53,783 bases of DNA from Micromonospora sp. CPCC 205371. GTDB lineage: Bacteria; Actinomycetota; Actinomycetes; Mycobacteriales; Micromonosporaceae. Both the position numbers and the translations under genes were made by a program. This document shows, in pieces, positions 25,361-33,281 of this stretch. The stretch spans positions 1 to 53,783 of the forward strand of contig NZ_JAIBNX010000019.1 in NCBI RefSeq assembly GCF_026130045.1, read 5' to 3'. Within the stretch, counting starts at the first letter, position 1, and the number at the start of each line of letters is the position of its first letter. The notes under the pieces are model-generated. The model made no database searches. It saw only the letters and a list, made by a program, of their open reading frames with translations, and had not been told where the DNA came from.

Positions 25361-26620
25361 ATGGCCGAGCCTCGCGTGGTCATGGTCCACTACCAGGTCA
25401 CCGAGGAGAATACGATCGCCTTCGTCGGGCGGGAGGATCTGGCCGCACCACACGTCCAGCGCATCCCGTTGCCCCAGGCCGCACTGCGAGACCTGGTCGG
25501 CTCCACATTCGGCACCATGCCGGTACGGGCCTTCCGCAGCCAGTCCCCGGCGTCCTGGGCCGATCCCCTCCGGCCCCTGGTCGACTTTCTCGAGGACTGG
25601 TCGGCGCCTGAGGACATCATCTGGTTCGTCCCCCACGACGTGCTGCACCACGTGCCGCTACACGCGTTGGAGGTCGACGGCGAGTGCCTCATCGAACGCA
25701 ACGCCGCCGCGTACACGCCGAGCGCGTCCGTCCTGAAGTACGCCCGCCGGATGCGCCGCCCGGGACGCACCCGGGCGCTGGTACTGGCCGATGCCCGCGC
25801 CGACCGGCCACTCGTGCACGGCCGCGAGCAGGCCGCCCGAGTGAACGAGATGTACGCCCCGGACGCCGAACTAGCCGTCGGCCCGGCGGCTAGTGTCGAC
25901 CGGCTGGCCCGGGGCGCGGCCGACGCACCCGCCGGCCTCGCGGTGCTGCACATCGCCTGCCACGGCGAGTTCAACCGGGCCGACGCGGAACACTCGGGGC
26001 TCTGGCTGGCGCCGACCGAGACGCACGACGGCCTGCTGCGCGCCGCCGACCTGGCCGCCATGGCGCTACCGACCAACCTGGTCATGCTCAGTGCCTGCGA
26101 AAGCGGGCTCACCGGCCGCCTGCCCGGCAACGAACTGCTCGGCTTGACCCGAGCACTGCTTTACGCCGGCGCGTCCTCCGCCGTGGTCACGCTCTGGTCG
26201 GTCGACGAGCTGTCCACCAGCGTGCTGACCGCCGCGTTCTATGGGCGGCTCGCCGCCGGGTACGGGGTAGCCGCGGCGCTGCGCGAGGCCCAGCGCGCGC
26301 TGCGCCGCACCACCCTCGCCGACCTGCTCGACTACTGCACCACCGGCCGCGCCGGACCAGACCACACCGGGACGCTGCTCGACCTGGACGTCGCGGCCAT
26401 CCACCTGGCGGCCGGCGACCCCGCCGCGGCGCTGGCCGGCTACCAGCGCGTAGCCGCCGCCCAACCCACCGGGTCGCCCTGGTACGCCGCCGCCGTCCGG
26501 GGAAGCGCCGCCGCCCGGCTGGCGGCTTCGGGCCCCCACCGCACACCCGACTACAGCGCCCGGCCATACCGGCACCCGTACTTCTGGGCGCCCTTCTACC
26601 TAATGGGTGACTGGCGATGA
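25361..26620 (+). CDS. Stand-alone CHAT (caspase-like) protease
   Basis: A 419-residue protein that is almost wholly a CHAT domain, the caspase-fold peptidase usually fused to TPRs (family known from HetF and from TPR-CHAT effectors). The N-terminus starts exactly at the domain edge (VVMVHYQVTEENTIAFVGRE). It continues with WFVPHDVLHHVPLHALEVDG, the catalytic His201 in HIACHGEF, Cys246 in LMLSACESG, RALLYAGASSAVVTLWSVDE, and the closing HPYFWAPFYLMGDWR. Between about residues 325 and 400 lies an insert with a TPR-like helix pair (AAIHLAAGDPAAALAGYQRV). Cytosolic, no signal peptide. The next gene overlaps by ATGA. Expected activity (inferred): a cysteine peptidase that cleaves partner proteins when triggered; its target is unknown. 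Confidence 0.9.
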   Translation: MAEPRVVMVHYQVTEENTIAFVGREDLAAPHVQRIPLPQAALRDLVGSTFGTMPVRAFRSQSPASWADPLRPLVDFLEDWSAPEDIIWFVPHDVLHHVPLHALEVDGECLIERNAAAYTPSASVLKYARRMRRPGRTRALVLADARADRPLVHGREQAARVNEMYAPDAELAVGPAASVDRLARGAADAPAGLAVLHIACHGEFNRADAEHSGLWLAPTETHDGLLRAADLAAMALPTNLVMLSACESGLTGRLPGNELLGLTRALLYAGASSAVVTLWSVDELSTSVLTAAFYGRLAAGYGVAAALREAQRALRRTTLADLLDYCTTGRAGPDHTGTLLDLDVAAIHLAAGDPAAALAGYQRVAAAQPTGSPWYAAAVRGSAAARLAASGPHRTPDYSARPYRHPYFWAPFYLMGDWR

Positions 26621-27120
26621 CCTCACTGCGCGAACACGCCGACCACTCCGGGCGGTACGTCGTGATCCACCGGCCCGGGCAGGGCGTGCTCGGCATGGGC
26701 ACCGCCGAGGAGCTGCGCGACGCCGTGGAGTCCGGCGCCCCGCCACCGCCCGCCGTGCTCGTCCCGGCCGACTGGACGTTCGCCCAGCTCGTCGAGTCGG
26801 ATGTGATCACCCTGCTGGACCTCACCACGGCCGGCGTGGTGCTGATGGACGGCGGCCGGCCCGCCGGGGTGGTACCGCTCGATCGCATCCGCCGGTACCT
26901 CATCGACGAGGGGTCCGCGGTCCGCACCAGAGTCCAGGGCGACGGCGATGCAGCCGCGGACGCCGTCTTGCCCGGCGACTACCAGACCGGCCGCGCCCGC
27001 GTCGCCTGCGCCGCCCCCGGCTGCGGATACGTCAACACGCTCGCCTTCTTCGACCGCAACCGGCCGCCCACATGCGCCAACACGGCCCTGCCCACGCACC
27101 CGCTCAGCATCAGGCGGTGA
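26617..27120 (+). CDS. Small protein with C-terminal zinc-ribbon-like motif, coupled to CHAT
   Basis: A 167-residue protein I do not recognise as a named family. Its ATG overlaps the CHAT stop (ATGA), implying coupled translation and similar amounts. The first about 110 residues are a compact alpha/beta region (YVVIHRPGQGVLGMGTAEEL, VVLMDGGRPAGVVPLDRIRR), whose second part looks like half of a CBS-like module. The C-terminus has cysteines in CAAPGCGYVN and PPTCANTALPTHPL, a C-x4-C...C...H pattern that could bind one zinc. As the middle gene of the CHAT operon it may be a regulator, a substrate or an adaptor of the protease; this is inference. Confidence 0.75.
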   Translation: MTSLREHADHSGRYVVIHRPGQGVLGMGTAEELRDAVESGAPPPPAVLVPADWTFAQLVESDVITLLDLTTAGVVLMDGGRPAGVVPLDRIRRYLIDEGSAVRTRVQGDGDAAADAVLPGDYQTGRARVACAAPGCGYVNTLAFFDRNRPPTCANTALPTHPLSIRR

Positions 27121-27127
27121 CCGGACG

Positions 27128-28138
27128 ATGTTGACCTCGATGCTCCAGGAGACCACCGCGGTACTGGACCGACGGTTCGCGGTCACCGCGTTCCTGCCCA
27201 GCACCCTCCTCGTGGGACTGCTCGGTGTGGTCGCCGCGGTCAGCTGGCTCGGCCGACGCGACGCCGCCGACGCTTGGAACGAGATGGACAACCTCAGCCG
27301 CGGGCTGCTTGCCGTGGGCGTGATCCTCGCCGGCATGCTGCTGGCCACACTCGCCGTACGCAACGCCACCGGACTGATCCGGCTCTACGAGGGCTACTGG
27401 AGTTCGGCGCCCGGCCGCCGCCTCGCCCGCCTCGGCAGCAACCACCACCGCCAACGCCTCGCCGCCCTCGCTGACAGCGCCGGCTCCGACCCGGCCGCGT
27501 ACCGCCGGATCCACCTCGGCTACCCGCTGCCCACGCAGCCGGAGCTAGTCATGCCCACCACCCTGGGCAACATCCTGCGCAACGCCGAACTGCATCCCCG
27601 CGACCGCTACGGTATCGACGCCGTACTCGTGTGGCCCCGCCTCTACGCGCTGCTGCCGGACCGTATGGCGAGTCTCGTCGCGGCCGCCCGGGCCGACCTC
27701 GACTCGCTGCTGGTCACCTCGGCGCTGGCATTGGCGTTCGCCGTCGCCGCCGGCGGCAACGTGCTGGCAGCCCACGGGCCGGCATGGCTGTTCGCCACGT
27801 GCACCGCCGCCGGGCTCGCCGTGTCCTGGGCCGGCTACCGCTCCGCCATCCGCGCCGCGGTCGTGTACGGCCAGCACGTGAAGGTGGCCTTCGACGTGTA
27901 CCGCAACGACCTGCTCCAGCAGATCGGTCTCCCGATCCCCGAAGACGGCGCGGCCGAGCTCCGGTGCTGGGAGCGGCTCGGACTGCTGTGGTACCGCAAC
28001 GTGCCCGGCGCCGCAGAGGAGTCACCCCTCCCGGCACCGCAACCAGCATCGACCCGCGGCCTTCCGCTGGGACGGACCGCCCTTTGCCTGGCCGCAGCCC
28101 TCACCGCCTGCGGCACGGCCTACCTCGCGATGACCTGA
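27128..28138 (+). CDS. Membrane protein of the CHAT operon, unknown function
   Basis: A 336-residue membrane protein, starting 7 bases after the previous stop. There are two hydrophobic helices near the N-terminus (FLPSTLLVGLLGVVAAVSWL, LLAVGVILAGMLLATLAV), a cytosolic-like section of about 110 residues, two more helices around residues 200-238 (LLVTSALALAFAVAAGGNVL, LFATCTAAGLAVSWAGY), and one at the C-terminus (TALCLAAALTACGTAYLA). No known domain is evident. Its place in the operon suggests a second membrane partner of the CHAT system, possibly the effector or anchoring subunit. It converges on the cupin gene 11 bases away, which marks the likely end of the unit. Confidence 0.78.
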   Translation: MLTSMLQETTAVLDRRFAVTAFLPSTLLVGLLGVVAAVSWLGRRDAADAWNEMDNLSRGLLAVGVILAGMLLATLAVRNATGLIRLYEGYWSSAPGRRLARLGSNHHRQRLAALADSAGSDPAAYRRIHLGYPLPTQPELVMPTTLGNILRNAELHPRDRYGIDAVLVWPRLYALLPDRMASLVAAARADLDSLLVTSALALAFAVAAGGNVLAAHGPAWLFATCTAAGLAVSWAGYRSAIRAAVVYGQHVKVAFDVYRNDLLQQIGLPIPEDGAAELRCWERLGLLWYRNVPGAAEESPLPAPQPASTRGLPLGRTALCLAAALTACGTAYLAMT

Positions 28139-28149
28139 AGGCAAGCCTT

Positions 28150-28659
28150 CTACCGGAGATGCTCCAGTCCGTAGCGGGCGACGACGTCCGGCAGCCAGGC
28201 CGGCTCCTCGAACTCCAGGCCGTACCGCTCGGCGAGGCCGACGCCCTGCTCCGCCTCGACCGGACCGGCCGCGATCATCTCGACGACCTCCCGGAAGAAG
28301 TGCTCGAAACCGGCCGGACTGATGATCTCGATCATGCGGGCCGGCACCTGGCCGGCGTTCCACATCGCGTGCAGCTCGCCGCGTGGCTTGGTGATGTACC
28401 CACCCGCGCCCAGCACCACTTCCCGGTCGCCGGAACGGAACCCGATCTCGCCTTCGGTGACGATGGAGTACTCGTCCTCGCGGGTGTGCCGGTGCGGCGC
28501 CACCAGCGCGCCGACCGGAAACGGGTGCTCCACGATGGACAGGGCCCCGCCCGTGTCGTCACCCCACAGCTTGAACTGCACGCCGATCGAGCCCAGCAAG
28601 CCGCTGCGGCCCTCGCCCGGGCGCACCACAGTCAGCGGTGGTGGTTCCTCACGTGTCAT
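28150..28659 (-). CDS. Cupin-domain protein
   Basis: A 169-residue single-domain cupin. Motif 1 is visible as APHRHTREDEYSIVTEGEIGF (read in two parts), with the two His and the Glu that bind metal, and motif 2 as KPRGELHAMWNAG with the last His. A C-terminal helical tail (FFREVVEMIAAG, YGLEFE) is typical of the cupin_2 proteins annotated near oxidoreductases or dioxygenases. The reaction is not inferable. It follows the TAP-type hydrolase with a 12-base gap on the same strand, so co-transcription is possible, though a TAGGAC sequence six bases before the ATG may give its own start. Confidence 0.87.
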   Translation of the reverse strand: MTREEPPPLTVVRPGEGRSGLLGSIGVQFKLWGDDTGGALSIVEHPFPVGALVAPHRHTREDEYSIVTEGEIGFRSGDREVVLGAGGYITKPRGELHAMWNAGQVPARMIEIISPAGFEHFFREVVEMIAAGPVEAEQGVGLAERYGLEFEEPAWLPDVVARYGLEHLR

Positions 28660-28671
28660 CCGATCGTCCTA

Positions 28672-30345
28672 TCATCGAAGGACGCTCCCCCGCCAGGGCC
28701 GTGTCAGGACGGGAGGTGTCACGCCGCGCGGTGCGACCCGGGAGATGGCCGGTGGGTCCGCGAACGGGACGACGTCCACGCCGCACACCGTGCGCCGGTG
28801 CGGTGCCCGACCGGTGAGCAGGTACCGGCTGACATGACCGTCCACACAGGAGGACGAGAGGAACAGTGTGGTGTGGCCCCAGCCCTCGACCGTGATCAGT
28901 GACGACCGCGGCAGCATCCGGGCAGTGCTCACCGCATCCTGGTAGCGGGTGGCCGGGTCGGCGCGATTACCGATCACCAGGACGGTGTTGGCGGTGCGCC
29001 GGTCGAACGGACCGGTGTACCGGTCGGTGTCCTTGCCCGGCCAGAACGCGCAGACGCTGGAGCTCCAGTTCCAGATCCGGCCAAAGTACGGGTACTTCCG
29101 GTCCGCTCGCCGGGCGGCCTGCCCCCAGGCGGAGACGTGGTCGGGATTGTCCGTGTCCGCGCAGGTGACCCCGGCGAAGCCCTCCAGGGCCTGCTCGTAC
29201 GGCTGCCGCCGCGGCCGGTCGAGCCGAGCCTGCAGGTCACGCAACGCCTTCGCGGCCGCCGCCGGCTGGGCCAGCGTATCCAGCTGCTGGAGCAGCTCGG
29301 CGAGGTCCGGCCAGGCGGCCGGGTCATACAGCGCGCCGAGCGTCGCGGCCACCAGATCGGTGTACCCGAACGGGATCGTGCCGCCTTCACCGTCGGGCAG
29401 GCTGACCGGCTTGGCCCGCAACCTCTTCGCCAGCCGGTCGTACCGCCGCTTCGGGTCGCCGGCGGAGAACGCGCAGTTGTCACCGCCCCGGTCGCACAGC
29501 CGCAGGAAGCCCAGCAACGTCTCGTAGGCGCCCTGCTCACTGACCAGCCGAGCGTCCACTGGCAGCCTTCGGGCCTCGTCGCCCCGACCGGTCGCGAACG
29601 ACACCGGATCGATCACACCGTCGATGATCACCGCACGAACGCGATCCGGGAACATGTTGGCGTACGTGGAACCGATGTAGGAGCCGTACGAGTACCCGAC
29701 GAAGGTCATCTTCTGATCGCCGACCGCGCGACGCAGAAGGTCCATGTCGCGGGCCACGTTCGCGGTCGACATGTGGTCGATGATCGGTCCGGCCCGGCGG
29801 GCGCAAGCGTCCGCGTACGTGCGGTTGCTGGCGATCCACTCCTGCTCCTGCGCGCGGGTGAACGGGAACGCGAACGGCGGCAGGACCGCCAGCGCCTCCT
29901 CCGTGGTGTCAAAACACTGCACCGGTGTACTTCGGGCGATGCCGCGCGGGTCGAAACCGATCAGGTCGAACCTGGCCCGCACCTCGGCGGTGTAGAGCTG
30001 CTTGCCGAAGACGTGAACGAAGTCCACACCGGAACCGCCAGGGCCGCCGGGGTTGAGAAACAGCGAGCCGATGCGGCGGGCCTTGTCGGTCGCCGGCAAC
30101 CGCGTCAACGCCAATGTGATCTGCGCCTCCCGCGGGTGGTCGTAATCCAGCGGCACTGTCGCGGTCGCGCACTCGAAACCAGGCGCGGCCGGCTCACACG
30201 CCCGCCACACCAGTGACGGGACAACCGGGCCGGGCGGCCCGGCCGTCGCGACCGCCGGTGCCGGCAGCAGCACGCCCGCGAGACCAACGACCAGCACCCA
30301 CCGGCACTGCCGCACGACCGGACGCAGGCAAGACGACAGTGTCAT
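28672..30345 (-). CDS. Secreted TAP-like alpha/beta hydrolase (peptidase S33 family)
   Basis: A 557-residue exported protein. The ATG at 30345 has a GGGGG RBS and starts a signal peptide (CRWVLVVGLAGVLLPAPAVA). The alpha/beta hydrolase core has LFLNPGGPGGSGVDF (oxyanion region), FDLIGFDPRGIARSTPVQC, and the nucleophile elbow GYSYGS; a large helical cap follows. The TAP-like C-terminal domain contributes NTVLVIGNRADPATRYQDA (acid) and VEGWGHTTLF (His). This is the pattern of Streptomyces tripeptidyl aminopeptidases, which trim tripeptides from extracellular proteins. A second paralogue lies at 31666-33135, with an Ag85-like esterase between. Confidence 0.9.
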   Translation of the reverse strand: MTLSSCLRPVVRQCRWVLVVGLAGVLLPAPAVATAGPPGPVVPSLVWRACEPAAPGFECATATVPLDYDHPREAQITLALTRLPATDKARRIGSLFLNPGGPGGSGVDFVHVFGKQLYTAEVRARFDLIGFDPRGIARSTPVQCFDTTEEALAVLPPFAFPFTRAQEQEWIASNRTYADACARRAGPIIDHMSTANVARDMDLLRRAVGDQKMTFVGYSYGSYIGSTYANMFPDRVRAVIIDGVIDPVSFATGRGDEARRLPVDARLVSEQGAYETLLGFLRLCDRGGDNCAFSAGDPKRRYDRLAKRLRAKPVSLPDGEGGTIPFGYTDLVAATLGALYDPAAWPDLAELLQQLDTLAQPAAAAKALRDLQARLDRPRRQPYEQALEGFAGVTCADTDNPDHVSAWGQAARRADRKYPYFGRIWNWSSSVCAFWPGKDTDRYTGPFDRRTANTVLVIGNRADPATRYQDAVSTARMLPRSSLITVEGWGHTTLFLSSSCVDGHVSRYLLTGRAPHRRTVCGVDVVPFADPPAISRVAPRGVTPPVLTRPWRGSVLR

Positions 30346-30494
30346 GGCGCACCCCCAGGACCGTCCGGCCCATGTTCGCCGGACCCGACCAATGTATGAC
30401 CTGCCGGGCCGGCTCGCGCCCCGAACACCATCGAGCCGCAATGGTCAGACACAACACCGCCGTGGCGCATGCGGTTGTCGCCACGCCTGCGCGC

Positions 30495-31463
30495 TCAGCG
30501 GCCGCCCGCCAGCGCGCGGAGCAGCAGCGGCAATGACCGGTGCAGCTCGCGCTCCCAGTAAGGCCATGAGTGGCTGCCCGGCCCGTAGAAGTCGGTGGTG
30601 AGCCGGACGCCGACGGCTCGCAGCCGGGTGGCCAGCACCTGGTTCATGTCGAGTAGGTACGCTTCGATCTCGTCGAAGGTGCCGGGCGGGTCGAACGGTC
30701 CGGCGGCGCCGTTCCCGCACGACAGGAAGACCGGCGTGGCCCTTAGTCGCTTGGCGAGGAAGTACGGGTCGTGTGCCTCCCAGATCCGGCGCTGCGCCAC
30801 GGGATCGCCCCACAAGTCCAGCGGGTCCTCACCGAACTCCGCTATCAGTCCCATGAGCCCCTGCGGGTCCGACAGCGGGTGCACGGTGCCGCTGTAACTG
30901 GCCGCTGCCCGGAACATGCCGGGGTGCCGCGCGGCATAGGTGAGCGCGCCGAATCCGCCCATGGACAGACCGGCGACGACTCGCCGATGCCCGGCCCCGT
31001 AATGGCGTTCCAGCAGCGTGCGTAGCTCGCGCAGATGGAATGTCTCCCACGCGGGTGGGCCGCCGGCGCCGCCGTTCCACCAGTTGCTGTAGAAGCCGAC
31101 CTCGCCGGCCTCCGGCATGACGACCAGCACGTGGCGCAGCTGAGGCAGCGTCTCCACGTCGGTCTCGCTGGTCCAACTGTCGTACGTGGCACAGCAGCCG
31201 TGAAGCAGATAGAACACGGGCCAGCGGTGCTTTGGGCGGCGCTGGTCCCAGCCTTCCGGCGTGAGCAGCCGCACCTTGGCGGTGCGGTCGAGGGCAGGCG
31301 ACGCGATGGTCAGGTCCACCAACCGTGGACCGACCCGCTGCTCGGCGACCACTCGTGCGCCGCCGGCAGACGCCCGCCCATCGGCGGGCGCGGCTCCCGG
31401 CAACGGCGCCTCCGACGCCGCGGTCGGCTTTCTTAATGAGCGGCGAAGACGGTTACCAGGCAT
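30495..31463 (-). CDS. Esterase D / Ag85-like alpha/beta hydrolase without a clear signal peptide
   Basis: A 322-residue hydrolase of the putative-esterase (PF00756-type) family. VFYLLHGCCATYDSWTSETD and VLVVMPEAGEVGFYSNWWNG are the family's N-terminal blocks; the nucleophile elbow is GLSMGGFGAL, the acid would be in the DEIEAYLLDM region and the His in GPGSHSWPYWERE. Relatives include mycolyltransferases, tributyrin esterases and feruloyl esterases, most of them exported. Here the N-terminus is a 40-residue Arg/Pro/Ala-rich stretch with no hydrophobic core, although the ATG has a good RBS (GGAGG). A perfect 17-bp palindrome lies 108 bp upstream. It sits between two TAP-type hydrolases on the same strand. 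Confidence 0.87.
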   Translation of the reverse strand: MPGNRLRRSLRKPTAASEAPLPGAAPADGRASAGGARVVAEQRVGPRLVDLTIASPALDRTAKVRLLTPEGWDQRRPKHRWPVFYLLHGCCATYDSWTSETDVETLPQLRHVLVVMPEAGEVGFYSNWWNGGAGGPPAWETFHLRELRTLLERHYGAGHRRVVAGLSMGGFGALTYAARHPGMFRAAASYSGTVHPLSDPQGLMGLIAEFGEDPLDLWGDPVAQRRIWEAHDPYFLAKRLRATPVFLSCGNGAAGPFDPPGTFDEIEAYLLDMNQVLATRLRAVGVRLTTDFYGPGSHSWPYWERELHRSLPLLLRALAGGR

Positions 31464-31570
31464 GACATGCCTCCAGACCTACGGCACCACGGCGATCGTA
31501 AGGCCGCCACCCGCATGATCGCCGGGAATCGGCCGTACGGCCCGTCACCGCACGGCGAGGGCCCACCCGA

Positions 31571-31587
31571 AAGTGGACCGTCCACTT
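31571..31587. promoter_or_regulatory. Perfect 17-bp palindrome upstream of the esterase gene
   Basis: AAGTGGAC-C-GTCCACTT has perfect 8-bp arms. It lies in the 202-bp gap between the second TAP-type gene and the esterase, 108 bp from the esterase start codon. No linked regulator is an obvious match. Confidence 0.5.
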
Positions 31588-31665
31588 CGGCCATCCCCCG
31601 CCCCGCCGGGGCAACGCTGGCTGGCAGCAGCGTCGCCCCAGAACGAGGGTCATGGGTACGCGGGA

Positions 31666-33135
31666 TCAGCCCTCACAGACCCGGTCAGGCGCCGATTGTG
31701 GCCTGATGAGGTACTGGTCCGACGCGGTGCGGGCGCACTCCGAGGTGTGGTACGAGGTGTGTCCGTCGCCGGTACGGGTGAGGATGTCGCTGCCCTTGAT
31801 CTGGGCGGCGAGGCCGTGCGCCCACTTGTAGGGGTCGGAGGAGTCGTACACGGAGTGCACGATGAGGGCGGGCACCCCGGTCACGTTCAGCAGCCGGGGC
31901 GGGTTGGCGGCCGGAACGGGCCAGCCGATGCAGCCATTGACCCACCAGGTGTAGGAGGCGCCCTGCAGGTGCGGCGCGAGCCGGCGGCCCATCTGGATGC
32001 GCTGGCGCATCTGTGCGTACGTGTGGATCTGGGGTACATACTCCATGCACCCGATGGCGAGGAAGCTCAGCTGGCTCAGGTCCACCCCGGCGGGTGCCAG
32101 CATGAAGGTGGCGGCGTCTCCGGCGACAGCGCGGGCGATTGCCCTGGACAGGCCGGCCCAGGAGGTGTCGGGCCCATAGATGGACGGTTCCTTGAGGGTC
32201 AGCAGCTCGACCGTCCTCATCCGGATGTCCTCGCCGGTGACCGGGCGCAACGCACCGTCGACCGGGATGGGGTGCTGGTCCGCGCCGGCGACCAGACGGT
32301 CGAAGACGGCGCCGACGTCCTGCCCGCGCAGCGCACAGGTCGGTGCGGTGTCGCACCAGCGGGCGAACCGGTTGAACGACTCCTCCACGCCAGCGATTTC
32401 GTCGGCGGCTTGCAGTACCTCGGGTTGGCTGTGCTCCAGCGCGGAGTCGAGCACCATTGCGCGGGTACGTCGCGGATAGAGTTCCGCGTAGTTGGCGGCG
32501 ACCTGGGTTCCGTAGGACAGGCCGAGCCAGCTCACCTTCTCCACGCCGAGGGCGATCCGCAGCGCCTCGTGGTCCCGGGCGACGCTCACAGTGTCGGTAT
32601 GTGCGACCAGTGATCCGGTCACCCGCAGGCAGCCGAGCCCGAGCTCGCGATTGTGCCGGCGCTGCGCTTCGAATTCCTGTTCCGACTTGGGGAAGAGCGT
32701 GGAGGTCGGGGTGAACGCCGGTACGCCGCACCGTACCGGCGCGCTGCCGCCGGTCGCGCGCGGGTCAAGGCCGACGATGTCGAACCGGGCGCGCAAGGTG
32801 GCCGAGAAGATCTGCTCGGCGGCCACGACGTACTGGGCCGCTCCGTCACCGGGCCCGCCTGGGTTGAAGAACAGTGTGCCGATGCGGCGGGCCGGATCGT
32901 CGGCCACGCGGCGCGCCACGGCCACGGTGATCTGTGCGCCACGGGGTTTGGACCAGTCCACCGGAACCTGCATGGTTCCGCATTGCTTGGTCGGGGCTTC
33001 CGGACAGGCGGTCCAGTCGACGCTGTACCGCGGCGGCGAGCCAGCGGCAGAGGCGGTGGGCATGAAGCCGGCGGTGACCGCGGCGACCAACAGGCCGCTG
33101 GCGAACAGGCGCGTGTGCGTGGGATGTCGTCGCAT
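31666..33135 (-). CDS. Secreted TAP-like alpha/beta hydrolase, second copy
   Basis: A 489-residue exported hydrolase, paralogous in layout to the one at 28672-30345 but shorter. The ATG at 33135 (MRRHPTHTRLFASG) starts a clear signal peptide ending near PTASAA; the longer open frame upstream has no signal and is rejected. Core motifs are LFFNPGGPGDGAAQY, FDIVGLDPRATGGSAPVRC, the nucleophile elbow GLSYGTQ, VPALIVHSVYDSSDPYKWA (acid) and GDGHTSYHTSEC (His). Probably an extracellular aminopeptidase or esterase. The divergent histidine kinase starts 146 bp away, so the promoters share this space. Confidence 0.9.
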   Translation of the reverse strand: MRRHPTHTRLFASGLLVAAVTAGFMPTASAAGSPPRYSVDWTACPEAPTKQCGTMQVPVDWSKPRGAQITVAVARRVADDPARRIGTLFFNPGGPGDGAAQYVVAAEQIFSATLRARFDIVGLDPRATGGSAPVRCGVPAFTPTSTLFPKSEQEFEAQRRHNRELGLGCLRVTGSLVAHTDTVSVARDHEALRIALGVEKVSWLGLSYGTQVAANYAELYPRRTRAMVLDSALEHSQPEVLQAADEIAGVEESFNRFARWCDTAPTCALRGQDVGAVFDRLVAGADQHPIPVDGALRPVTGEDIRMRTVELLTLKEPSIYGPDTSWAGLSRAIARAVAGDAATFMLAPAGVDLSQLSFLAIGCMEYVPQIHTYAQMRQRIQMGRRLAPHLQGASYTWWVNGCIGWPVPAANPPRLLNVTGVPALIVHSVYDSSDPYKWAHGLAAQIKGSDILTRTGDGHTSYHTSECARTASDQYLIRPQSAPDRVCEG

Positions 33136-33281
33136 GGATTCACCGTTGCAGCCGGGATCGAAGCCGGTAAGCCGGGTAACTCGCCGATGGACGGCCGGTT
33201 TACTGGTGTATCCGGGCCGATAGGACGACGCCACGCCCCCTGACGCGCCCGTACGGTGAACGAAAGGATTGGAGGAAGTCG

